DNA of 6,465 bases from JAXHTH01 sp034211115 (GCA_034211115.1 JAXHTH010000354.1:1-6465), one strand, 5' to 3'; shown: positions 1-5,654, counted from the first letter of the stretch. Notes: generated from the letters alone by a model not told the origin. Translations and numbers: made by a program.

Positions 1-665
1 TGCATTTCCAGCAGGGGCTTGACGCCTTCCTCGTAACCGAAGCGGATGGCGGCGAGGGCATCGTCCTCGGAGACCTCGGCGGCCCCGACTTCGATCATGT
101 TCACCCCGTCCACGTGGCCCGAGACGACCAGGTCCAGATCGGAATACTCCAACTGGGCCTGGGTGGGGTTGAGCACGAACTGCTCGCCCTCGTCGGTGAC
201 GATCCGACCCACGCGCACGGTGGCGACCGGTCCCTGGAAGGGGGCGTTGGTCAGCGACAGGGCGGCGGAGGCGCCGGTGCAGGCCAGCATGTCCGTGTCA
301 TTCTGGCCGTCGTGGCTCATCACCCAGGCCTGGATCTGGATCTCGTCGATGAACCCGTCGGGAAACAGCGGACGAATGGGGCGATCCATCATCCGCATGG
401 TGAGGATTTCTTTCTCGTTGGGCGGTCCCTCGCGTTTCCGGAACCCGCCGGGGAATTTCCCGCCGGCCCCCATCTTCTCGCGGTAATCGCACTGGAGGGG
501 AAAGAAGTCCAGCCCGGGCCTCGGTTCGGCGCGGATCGCGGCGGCAAGGACGGCGGACTCGGCGTAGGTGACCAGGACCGCCCCGCTGGCCAGGCGGGCG
601 ATCTCGCCCGCCTCCAGGCGCATAAGGCGGCCACCGATTTCTCGTTCGACAACTACATGCGGCAT
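1..665 (-). CDS. pnp: Polynucleotide phosphorylase, N-terminal part (runs off the left edge)
   Basis: PNPase degrades RNA 3' to 5' by phosphorolysis, releasing nucleoside diphosphates, and is a cytosolic trimer. The 221 codons present cover the first RNase PH-like domain. Seen in the translation: LDFFPLQCDYREK (residues 52-64), the GGFRKREG stretch (73-80) that matches the FFRR RNA-binding loop region, the hallmark DRPIRPLFPDGF (94-105), GASAALSL (131-138) and QFVLNPTQ (162-169), all in the usual family order. The start codon is the complement of 663-665, with AGAGGAAG five bases upstream on the minus strand (671-678). The second RNase PH domain and the KH and S1 RNA-binding domains, known in the family, lie beyond base 1. 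It follows rpsO on the same strand after 183 bases, the conserved rpsO-pnp order, so co-transcription is likely. Nothing looks broken; the end is missing only because the window starts here. Confidence 0.97.
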   Translation of the reverse strand, partial: MPHVVVEREIGGRLMRLEAGEIARLASGAVLVTYAESAVLAAAIRAEPRPGLDFFPLQCDYREKMGAGGKFPGGFRKREGPPNEKEILTMRMMDRPIRPLFPDGFIDEIQIQAWVMSHDGQNDTDMLACTGASAALSLTNAPFQGPVATVRVGRIVTDEGEQFVLNPTQAQLEYSDLDLVVSGHVDGVNMIEVGAAEVSEDDALAAIRFGYEEGVKPLLEM

Positions 666-848
666 CGCTGCTTCCTCTGTGGGATTTCTTCACCCGGCAC
701 ACCATGGGCGGGCGAGTCGGAGCAGCGGCCGACATTCAAGAGGCAGAAGGCAAGCAACAGGGCCCTGAGGCGAGTCGCCGTGTTGTCGTCGAAGCACTGT
801 GGCTTGCCCACTGCCGCCGGATGAACGGCCGCTGCGCGGTTTACACGC
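666..848 (-). other. rpsO-pnp spacer with a long-range inverted repeat
   Basis: This spacer between the S15 stop codon and the pnp start has no credible gene. A perfect 10-base inverted repeat, GCAGCGGCCG at 722-731 and CGGCCGCTGC at 826-835, encloses 94 bases. In the minus-strand transcript its arms could pair and close a domain just after rpsO and about 57 bases before the pnp start. Inside it are small hairpin candidates: GTGG-N5-CCAC read on the minus strand, and GGCGA-G-TCGCC near 772-782. In Escherichia coli the rpsO-pnp spacer forms an RNase III-cleaved stem used in PNPase autocontrol; an equivalent role here is inference. No U-tract terminator was seen between the two genes. Confidence 0.4.
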
Positions 849-1118
849 CTACTTCCGGAGTCCCAGACGCTTGATCAGCGACTGATACGCCTCGCGATCC
901 GTCCTCGCCAGGTAGCGAAGCAGACGCGTGCGCTTCCCCACCATCATCAGCAGGCCGCGCCGCGAGGCGTAGTCGTGCCGATGGTGGCGGAGATGCTCGG
1001 TGAGGTCCGCGATGCGCCGCGTGAGCACGGCGATCTGGACCTCGGGCGAGCCGGTGTCGCCCTCGTGGCGACGGTGTTCGCCAACCAGCTTGTTCTTCGT
1101 CTCCGCGGCGATAGTCAT
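849..1118 (-). CDS. rpsO: 30S ribosomal protein S15
   Basis: S15 binds 16S rRNA early in small-subunit assembly, in the central domain. The 89-residue product matches the usual length. Visible family signatures are GDTGSPEVQIAVLTRRI (residues 20-36), the helix segment ending HDYASRRGLLMMVGKR (48-63), and the typical C-terminus LIKRLGLRK (81-89). The start is the ATG on the minus strand at 1116-1118, which gives the normal N-terminus. The only purine-rich stretch upstream is GGAG about 14 bases away, rather far for a Shine-Dalgarno site, so initiation may rely on weak pairing. A promoter-like pair is seen about 60 bases upstream. The gene leads the rpsO-pnp unit and is divergent from queC. Confidence 0.98.
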   Translation of the reverse strand: MTIAAETKNKLVGEHRRHEGDTGSPEVQIAVLTRRIADLTEHLRHHRHDYASRRGLLMMVGKRTRLLRYLARTDREAYQSLIKRLGLRK

Positions 1119-1179
1119 GGTCGTCGCTCGAACTCCGTGCCGGAAGTAGGAAGGGGATATCCTGTGATCGAAACGGGCA

Positions 1180-1209
1180 AGTGTATCACCTTCGGCCCTC
1201 GCCGTCCAA
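1180..1209 (-). promoter_or_regulatory. Candidate sigma70-type promoter for rpsO-pnp
   Basis: Read on the minus strand, TTGGAC (complement of 1204-1209) and TACACT (complement of 1180-1185) are separated by 18 bases. TACACT matches the -10 consensus at four of six positions and TTGGAC is a weaker -35. The start of transcription would fall near 1173, giving a leader of about 55 bases before the S15 ATG. An A+T-rich island at 1264-1292 further upstream, rare in this GC-rich sequence, is a competing or accessory promoter region. This rests on motif reading alone. Confidence 0.3.
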
Positions 1210-1390
1210 AGCGGGCTGGCGCTTCCTCGACGCCGCTGACGATCCGCGACTCTCCGCGCTCGTCATATTTATCAAAGTCGATTTGCTTTAAGGGTGGGCG
1301 GCACCGCAGGTCGCGAGACCCGGGCCGGGGGGGGCGATCCGACGCCCCGGACTTGCCAAACCCCCGCCAGGAGCGCCGCAGGCGGTCCTG

Positions 1391-1396
1391 TACAAT
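1391..1396 (+). promoter_or_regulatory. Candidate -10 box of queC
   Basis: TACAAT matches five of six positions of the TATAAT consensus. Transcription from it would begin near 1403, giving a short leader of about 15 bases that contains AAGG (1411-1414). No good -35 element lies 16-18 bases upstream; a TTGCCA at 1353-1358 is too far away. The box is therefore plausible but unsupported by a partner element. Confidence 0.3.
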
Positions 1397-1417
1397 GCCC
1401 GCCGCGGACGAAGGTGA

Positions 1418-2137
1418 ATGGACCAACGCGAGCCGGTCATGCCCGCAGCATCCCGAAAAGCCGTGGTTCTGCTTTCCGGCGGTCTCGATTCGGCCACCAC
1501 GCTCGCCGTCGCCCGCGATGCGGGTTTCGCCTGTCACGTCCTGAGCTTCGACTACGGTCAGCGGCACCGCTTTGAGCTGGAAGCGTCGCGGCGCGTGGCC
1601 GAATCCCTGGGCGCCGTCGAGCATCGCGTGATGCGCATCGACCTCCGCGCGCTGGGCGGATCGGCTCTGACCGACGACATCGAGGTCCCGAAGGATCAGC
1701 CGCCGGGCGAGATCGGCGGGGGCATCCCCATCACGTACGTGCCGGCCCGCAACACGGTCTTTCTCAGCTTCGCCCTCGCCTGGGCCGAGGTGCTCGAGGC
1801 CCGGGACATCTTCATCGGGGCCAACGCCATCGACTACTCGGGGTATCCCGACTGCCGGCCGGCGTTCATCGAGGCCTTTCAGCGGATGGCGAATCTCGCC
1901 ACCCGGATGGGCGTGCAGGGCCGGGCCATCACCATTCACGCCCCGCTCATCGAGCTCACGAAGGGCCAGATCATCCGACGCGGCCTGAAGCTCGGCGTCG
2001 ATTACGCGCTTACGCACAGTTGCTACGACCCGGACGAGGACGGCCGTCCCTGCGGGCACTGCGATTCCTGCCTCCTCCGGGCGGCGGGCTTCCGCGAGGC
2101 GGGGGTGGCGGACCCGCGCCTGGCGGAGGGGTGCTGA
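1418..2137 (+). CDS. queC: 7-cyano-7-deazaguanine (preQ0) synthase QueC
   Basis: QueC converts 7-carboxy-7-deazaguanine plus ammonia to preQ0 with ATP, the step before reduction by QueF in queuosine tRNA modification. It is a cytosolic, zinc-binding enzyme. Visible: the ATP-pyrophosphatase loop SGGLDS (residues 20-25), FDYGQRH (44-50), YVPARN (107-112), IDYSGYPDCRP (138-148), and a C-terminal zinc site formed by Cys202, Cys212, Cys215 and Cys218 (C-X9-C-X2-C-X2-C). The 239-residue length fits the family. The start at 1418 has AAGG four to seven bases upstream; a second in-frame ATG at 1439 would also keep the whole domain but has no visible Shine-Dalgarno, and the first 13 or so residues are not part of the conserved core. 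The gene stands alone here: no queD, queE or queF is in view, and the genes to its right are unrelated secreted proteins. Confidence 0.97.
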   Translation: MDQREPVMPAASRKAVVLLSGGLDSATTLAVARDAGFACHVLSFDYGQRHRFELEASRRVAESLGAVEHRVMRIDLRALGGSALTDDIEVPKDQPPGEIGGGIPITYVPARNTVFLSFALAWAEVLEARDIFIGANAIDYSGYPDCRPAFIEAFQRMANLATRMGVQGRAITIHAPLIELTKGQIIRRGLKLGVDYALTHSCYDPDEDGRPCGHCDSCLLRAAGFREAGVADPRLAEGC

Positions 2138-2300
2138 GGCGAGGCGTCAGCCCCGATCCCGGCCCGGCGTGTTCCCCGGTCGTTGCAACCTGCCCATCCC
2201 GCCCCGATACACCACGCTGCATGCTTGGCCCTGTGCCGGGCCGCCCTCGGGCCGCCGAAAACGGTCGCCCGGCCCATCTCTGGCCCATCATGGGAGAAAA

Positions 2301-2320
2301 CCCTGTCAGGGCCGACAGGG
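2301..2320. repeat. Perfect inverted repeat overlapping the subtilase promoter
   Basis: CCCTGTC (2301-2307) and GACAGGG (2314-2320) flank a six-base spacer. The left arm overlaps the proposed -35 element of the next gene, so it could be an operator for a dimeric regulator. It is preceded by AAAA and followed after four bases by TTT, so a weak terminator for queC is an alternative reading. The sequence alone cannot choose between them. Confidence 0.4.
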
Positions 2321-2332
2321 CGCGTTTATAGT
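2303..2332 (+). promoter_or_regulatory. Candidate promoter of the first subtilase gene
   Basis: CTGTCA (2303-2308, four of six matches to TTGACA) and TATAGT (2327-2332, five of six matches to TATAAT) are separated by 18 bases. Transcription would start near 2339, leaving a leader of roughly 57 bases that includes the small CGGTC-ACC-GACCG hairpin (2342-2354) and a strong ribosome site. Confidence 0.4.
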
Positions 2333-2382
2333 TGGAGAGAGCGGTCACCGACCGATCGATCAAACGCCCGAGAATTTGAAAG

Positions 2383-2388
2383 AGGAGG
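2383..2388 (+). promoter_or_regulatory. Ribosome binding site fixing the subtilase start
   Basis: A full-consensus AGGAGG sits seven bases before the ATG at 2396. It decides in favour of this start over the more upstream in-frame ATG at 2183, which would add 71 residues ahead of the signal peptide. Confidence 0.85.
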
Positions 2389-2395
2389 CTGTTTC

Positions 2396-4030
2396 ATGTT
2401 CACCGTACCCGGATTGCTTGCGGCGACCCTCGTCGGCGCCGCACTGGCGACCACGGCGGCACCGCCCGTGTCGACGGGGGAGGCCGCCCTTCGCCCCGAG
2501 CTGGCGCGCGTCGTGCGCACGGCCGCGGCCGACCAGCTCATTCCCATCAGCATCGTGATGAAAGCGCAGGCCACCCGCGGCGAGCTGAATCAACTCGGCC
2601 GCATGTCCGACAAGCCCCAGCGGCGGGCGGCGGTCATCGCCCGGCTGAAGGAGGTCGCCCAGGCCTCCAATCGCGACCTTCTGGCGGCGCTGGAGGAGGC
2701 GCAGGCCCGCGGGACCGTGGGTCCGCGCATCCGCCCGCTGTGGCTGCGCAACGTCGTCGCGACCCAGGCCACCGGCGAGGTCATCCTCCGCCTGACCCAG
2801 CGCGATGACATCGCCTACATCAACTACGACCGCCCGGTCGGTGAGGAGATTCTCGCCCGCGGGCCCGTCAACCCGGCCGGCGGAAGAAGCATCGAGTACG
2901 GGGTGGAACTCATGCGCGCCCCGGAAGTCTGGGACATGGGCATCACCGGCGAAGGTGTCGTGGTCGGCATCATCGACACCGGCTGCTGCATCACGCATCC
3001 CGACATCGAGAACCAGCTCTGGAACAACGAGGACGAGGTCCCCGGTAACGGCGTTGATGATGACGGCAACGGTTACGTTGACGACATCGTCGGCTATAAC
3101 TTCTGGGAAGGCACCAACGACGTGTACGACAGCGGCGGCCACGGCACGCACACCGCGGGAACCGTCTGCGGCGACGGCACGGACGGCACCCAGACCGGCA
3201 TGGCCCCCGACTGCCAGATGATGATCCTCAAGTTCTGGAACAACTTCAGCGGCGAGAGTGTCGTGTGGGAAGCCATGCAGTATGCGGCGGACAACGATGC
3301 CGACGTGGTGACCGCGAGCATCGGGTGGCCGCACTACATCGGCCCGGATCGCGCCACCTGGCGTGCGGTGTGTGAGAACACCATCGCGGCGGGCGTGGCG
3401 GTGTTCTACGCCGCGGGCAATGAAGGCAATTACGACCCGCCCGTGGACAACATCCGAACGCCGGGCGACGTGCCCGACGTGATCACCGTCGGGGCGACCG
3501 ACGAGTACGACAACGCCGCGTCCTTCACCAGCATCGGGCCGGTGACGTGGGAGAACGTTCCGCCCTACAACGACTGGCCCTATCCTCCCGGCAAGATCAA
3601 GCCCTCCATCGCCGCTCCCGGCGTGGACACGATCTCCTGCCGGCACAGCCCGTGCAACAGCTACACGAGCATGAGCGGCACGTCGATGGCCACGCCGCAC
3701 GCGGCCGGCGCCGCCGCCCTCCTGCTTCAGGCCAACCCGAATCTCGATCACTTCGGGGTCAAGGAAGCCCTGATGGAGACCGCCGTCGATCTCGGCGAGC
3801 AGGGCATGGACAACACCTTCGGCGCCGGGCGGATTGACGCCTACGAAGCCGTGATGGCCGTCATGGAGGACTGCCCGGCCGACTTCGACGGCGATGGCGA
3901 CGTGGACACCGCCGATCTGCTGTTCCTGCTCCAGAACTGGGGCACCAGCGGCGGCGACACGGACGGCGACGGTGACACCGACACCGCCGACCTGCTCTAC
4001 CTGCTGTCCGCGTGGGGCGACTGCCCGTAA
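2396..4030 (+). CDS. Secreted subtilisin-family (S8) protease with two C-terminal dockerin repeats
   Basis: A predicted exported serine endopeptidase of 544 residues. In order: a hydrophobic signal segment (about 1-22), which is unusual in having no Lys or Arg in its n-region; a prodomain (about 30-165) resembling that of the second subtilase here; the S8 catalytic domain (about 168-485); and two dockerin type I-like calcium-loop repeats (about 493-544). The full triad is visible: Asp194 in GIIDTG, His249 in GGHGTHTAG, Ser430 in SGTSMATPHAAG, with oxyanion Asn342 in AAGNEG. An aspartate-rich loop (about 213-230) may bind calcium. The dockerin loops have ligand positions Asp496/498/500/504/507 and Asp521/523/525/529/532, each followed by LL. 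The domain layout is typical of planctomycete secreted proteases. The gene has its own promoter candidate and is closed by a strong terminator at 4068-4100. The substrate is unknown, and dockerin binding to a cohesin is inference. Confidence 0.93.
   Translation: MFTVPGLLAATLVGAALATTAAPPVSTGEAALRPELARVVRTAAADQLIPISIVMKAQATRGELNQLGRMSDKPQRRAAVIARLKEVAQASNRDLLAALEEAQARGTVGPRIRPLWLRNVVATQATGEVILRLTQRDDIAYINYDRPVGEEILARGPVNPAGGRSIEYGVELMRAPEVWDMGITGEGVVVGIIDTGCCITHPDIENQLWNNEDEVPGNGVDDDGNGYVDDIVGYNFWEGTNDVYDSGGHGTHTAGTVCGDGTDGTQTGMAPDCQMMILKFWNNFSGESVVWEAMQYAADNDADVVTASIGWPHYIGPDRATWRAVCENTIAAGVAVFYAAGNEGNYDPPVDNIRTPGDVPDVITVGATDEYDNAASFTSIGPVTWENVPPYNDWPYPPGKIKPSIAAPGVDTISCRHSPCNSYTSMSGTSMATPHAAGAAALLLQANPNLDHFGVKEALMETAVDLGEQGMDNTFGAGRIDAYEAVMAVMEDCPADFDGDGDVDTADLLFLLQNWGTSGGDTDGDGDTDTADLLYLLSAWGDCP
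3872..4027 (+). repeat. Dockerin type I-like repeat pair of the first subtilase
   Basis: Two calcium-loop units, encoded at 3872-3943 and 3956-4027, follow the D-x-D-x-D-x3-D-x2-D ligand pattern and share DTADLL. They are joined by a short GTSGG-type linker and end in NWG and AWGDCP. Dockerins classically bind cohesin modules; in planctomycetes such modules occur without recognised cellulosomes, so their partner is unknown. Positions 10-11 of each loop, used for partner recognition in clostridial dockerins, are Thr-Ala in both copies. Confidence 0.85.
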
Positions 4031-4067
4031 GCGGTCCGCCTCCGCGAGGCCGATTCCCGAGTCTTCC

Positions 4068-4100
4068 GCGAGCATCGCTTTCCCGGCGATGCTCGCTTTT
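4068..4100 (+). terminator. Intrinsic terminator of the first subtilase gene
   Basis: A perfect 11-base-pair stem, GCGAGCATCGC (4068-4078) with GCGATGCTCGC (4086-4096), has a seven-base loop and is followed directly by TTTT (4097-4100). It lies 38 bases after the subtilase stop codon and is the clearest terminator in the window, indicating that the downstream C15-like gene needs its own promoter. Confidence 0.88.
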
Positions 4101-4170
4101 CATTGACGCCCCGGCCGCGGAGCCGCCCGGGCCGTGCGCCCCGGGACGGCGCGAATCCGGCCGCTTTGGT

Positions 4171-4199
4171 CTGGCATCCCGCGGCGAATGCCTCATAAT
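4171..4199 (+). promoter_or_regulatory. Candidate promoter of the C15-like gene
   Basis: CTGGCA (4171-4176, four of six matches to TTGACA) and CATAAT (4194-4199, five of six matches to TATAAT) are separated by 17 bases. The pair lies after the terminator and about 95 bases before the start codon. The rest of the 4031-4294 spacer is GC-rich with no gene recognised. Confidence 0.4.
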
Positions 4200-4294
4200 G
4201 GAAGCCGGCCGCGCCCCCGCCCGGACATCCGGCGCCGGAGAAGCCGTTCGCAGGGGACGCGCCGACCCTGACCTCGGGATGAAGGAAGAACGAC

Positions 4295-5245
4295 ATGAAG
4301 CACGGCACGCATCTTCCGTTGATCGCATTCTCGCTGACCGGCATCGCGCTGCTCGCGGGCGGAGCGCGCGGCGACGAGCGGCCCGCCATCACCGCCATCG
4401 GCTACTGGCCGCCCTCGAACGAAATGCTGCGACGCTTCAGCCCCAATCCGGATCAGAATCCGGAGGGATGGCTCGGGGAGAACTGGGAAGGCCGCGGCTA
4501 TGACGTCTACGCATTCTTCCCCGAGTTCGATCCGCCGGACTGCGACTACTGCGGCCGGGGGTTGGGCGATTTCGAGGTGGACTACCAGGACACCTCCGGT
4601 GACTTCTGGCCCATCATCGGCGCGCTGGAGCCCGTCGCGGTCCTCTCCTTCGGGCGCGGGTACCCCAACACGAGCTGGGAAGTGGAGATGAACCAGTACA
4701 ACCGGGATCTGTGGGGCAACGACTATCTGGCGCCGTACCAGCCCACGCCCTGCCCGCCGGACGACAGCGTGCCCGCCGACTGGCTGCGCCCGTCCACGCT
4801 TCCCGTCGAGGCGATCGCCGAGGCGGTGAACGCCGCGGACATCGGCGTCTATTCGTTCGTGGACTGGAACGGCGACGGCGGCGGGTTCGTGTGCGAGTTC
4901 GCCGGCTATCACGACGTGTGGTACCAGGATCTGCATGACGATCCCGGCGCGCCGGACTGGTGCGTCACCGCCGGCCACATTCACGTGGGCAAGATGATCA
5001 GTTGGGACGTCGCGCGGCAGGCGGCGGAGATCACGATGCGCACGATCATCGACTATCTGGATTCCATCCTCTACGGGCCGGGCGACGTGAATCACGACGG
5101 CGCGGTGGACACGGCGGATCTGCTGGAGCTGCTCGCCTCGTGGGGCGACTGCCCGGACCCGCCGGACCCGTGTCCCGCCGACTTCGACGACGACGGCGAG
5201 GTGGACACCGCCGACCTGCTCACCCTGCTCGCCAATTGGGGATAA
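4295..5245 (+). CDS. Secreted pyroglutamyl-peptidase-like (C15 family) protein with dockerin repeats
   Basis: A 316-residue predicted exported protein. Residues 1-26 form a signal peptide (basic MKHGTH start, hydrophobic core, small residues before DERP). Residues 31-258 follow the pattern of pyrrolidone-carboxylate peptidase, which removes N-terminal pyroglutamate: ITAIGYWPPSN (32-42) in place of the GFxPFGG motif, FGRGYPNTSWEVEMN (119-133) with Glu129 as likely triad member, GGGFVCEFAGYH (195-206) with Cys200 as nucleophile, and AGHIHVG (226-232) with His230. The C-terminal helix (237-258) also fits. Two dockerin-like loops follow (263-287 and 293-316). The start has AAGGA eight bases upstream (4282-4286). 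Oddities: family members are normally about 200-residue cytosolic enzymes without signal peptide or dockerin; Cys is followed by Glu rather than the usual Asn; and the substrate-pocket motif is altered. The family call is by motif order, so activity on pyroglutamate is uncertain. Confidence 0.8.
   Translation: MKHGTHLPLIAFSLTGIALLAGGARGDERPAITAIGYWPPSNEMLRRFSPNPDQNPEGWLGENWEGRGYDVYAFFPEFDPPDCDYCGRGLGDFEVDYQDTSGDFWPIIGALEPVAVLSFGRGYPNTSWEVEMNQYNRDLWGNDYLAPYQPTPCPPDDSVPADWLRPSTLPVEAIAEAVNAADIGVYSFVDWNGDGGGFVCEFAGYHDVWYQDLHDDPGAPDWCVTAGHIHVGKMISWDVARQAAEITMRTIIDYLDSILYGPGDVNHDGAVDTADLLELLASWGDCPDPPDPCPADFDDDGEVDTADLLTLLANWG
5081..5242 (+). repeat. Dockerin type I-like repeat pair of the C15-like protein
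   Basis: Two calcium-loop units (5081-5155 and 5171-5242) are separated by a Pro/Asp-rich linker (DPPDP). Ligand residues are Asp264, Asn266, Asp268, Asp272, Asp275 and Asp296, Asp298, Asp300, Asp304, Asp307. Both contain VDTADLL and end in SWGDCP and NWG, closely resembling the pair in the upstream subtilase at protein and DNA level. Confidence 0.85.
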
Positions 5246-5654
5246 ACCACCGCGCTGAACGCCGGGCTCGGATCGGCCTCGCTTCAGCCACCTTCCCGAT
5301 CCGGAAGTCCGATATTGTTCGCGCCGGCATCATCGGCGGGCGATGGGTGCCTTCGTTCCGGCCGACGGTGATCGGTCGGCACGCGCCCGATCCTCTGGTC
5401 GATTCAGAGGGGCCTGATCGCCGCTGAGACGATTTCGACGCTCCGATCCGGGAACGGACCATTGCTCCGGCCGCGATCCTCCTCTAGCTTAACGATGGAG
5501 GAGGTGCGCCCGAGCCTGACGTGAGGTCGTTCGTCCGGGCTTCGCGTCGGAGAGCATCTTCAATCAATGTGCCTGCACGCCGGCGCCGGATGGCGCCGCG
5601 GCGTCGGGACGTTCTGACCATCATCTCCCACGTGGAAAGTAAGGAGACAGGAAC
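5246..5654. other. 409-base intergenic region before the second subtilase
   Basis: No convincing gene was found. It holds several perfect inverted repeats: CGGATCGG/CCGATCCG (5269-5276 and 5296-5303, 19-base loop), GCCGAC/GTCGGC (5361-5366 and 5375-5380), CCTCTG/CAGAGG (5392-5397 and 5405-5410, seven-base loop), CCTCCTC/GAGGAGG (5478-5484 and 5498-5504) and CGGCGCC-GGAT-GGCGCCG (5581-5598). None is followed by a T-run, so none is a clear terminator for the C15-like gene. A weak promoter-like pair, TTGCTC (5462-5467) and TAGCTT (5485-5490) at 17-base spacing, matches consensus at only three of six positions each. Confidence 0.45.

Larger units (their letters stand above)
1119..1417. other. Divergent intergenic region between rpsO and queC
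   Basis: This stretch separates two divergent genes and should hold both promoters. Seen here: the rpsO promoter candidate (1180-1209), an A+T-rich island (1264-1292), a GGTC-GCGA-GACC mini-hairpin (1309-1320), a GC-only inverted repeat GGGGCG-N6-CGCCCC (1331-1348), and a TACAAT box just before queC. No open frame with homology and no riboswitch-like fold were recognised. In particular, I see no convincing preQ1 aptamer, although queuosine-pathway genes often carry one. Confidence 0.5.
2138..2395. other. Intergenic region between queC and the first subtilase
   Basis: These 258 bases hold no convincing gene. The reading frame of the downstream protease stays open back to an ATG at 2183, but that extension lacks a ribosome site and would bury the signal peptide. 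Seen here: a tandem CGGGCCGCC repeat (2237-2245 and 2248-2256), GGCCCATC twice (2271-2278 and 2282-2289), the hyphenated palindrome CCCAT-C-ATGGG (2284-2294), a perfect hairpin at 2301-2320, a promoter-like pair and the subtilase leader. No U-tract terminator directly follows queC; the 2301-2320 hairpin is the nearest candidate. Confidence 0.5.

Noticed and set aside
1331..1348. GGGGCG-N6-CGCCCC hairpin as a terminator
   Set aside because: It has no following T-run on either strand and lies between divergent genes where no transcript is expected to end.
1119..1417. preQ1 riboswitch ahead of queC
   Set aside because: I looked for the short C-rich loop and A-rich tail of the preQ1-I type and for a pseudoknot fold; nothing convincing appears, and the likely leader is only about 15 bases.
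1115..2059. A 314-codon antisense frame over queC
   Set aside because: It covers a complete QueC coding region and the divergent promoter region and has no recognisable motifs.
2183..2395. Upstream extension of the first subtilase to an ATG at 2183
   Set aside because: It has no Shine-Dalgarno, would place the hydrophobic signal segment 71 residues inside the protein, and the AGGAGG at 2383-2388 clearly serves the ATG at 2396.
3054..3094. Additional dockerin-like calcium loop inside the subtilase catalytic domain (around VDDDGNGYVDD)
   Set aside because: Such an aspartate-rich loop between the Asp and His motifs is a normal S8 calcium-binding insertion, and it lacks the following LL helix pattern of the dockerin units.
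2360..4075. A 571-codon open frame antisense to the first subtilase
   Set aside because: It mirrors a gene with complete catalytic motifs, signal peptide and ribosome site. Its product is a low-complexity Val/Gly/Ala/Asp-rich string with no recognisable domain, the usual effect of GC-rich third positions.
4193..5095. A 300-codon antisense frame over the C15-like gene
   Set aside because: No ribosome site or domain is visible, and the sense strand has signal peptide, motifs and dockerin repeats.
5495..5524. Nine-codon leader peptide frame before the second subtilase
   Set aside because: It has no ribosome site upstream, no amino-acid run that would suggest attenuation, and lies in a GC-rich region where such short frames are common.
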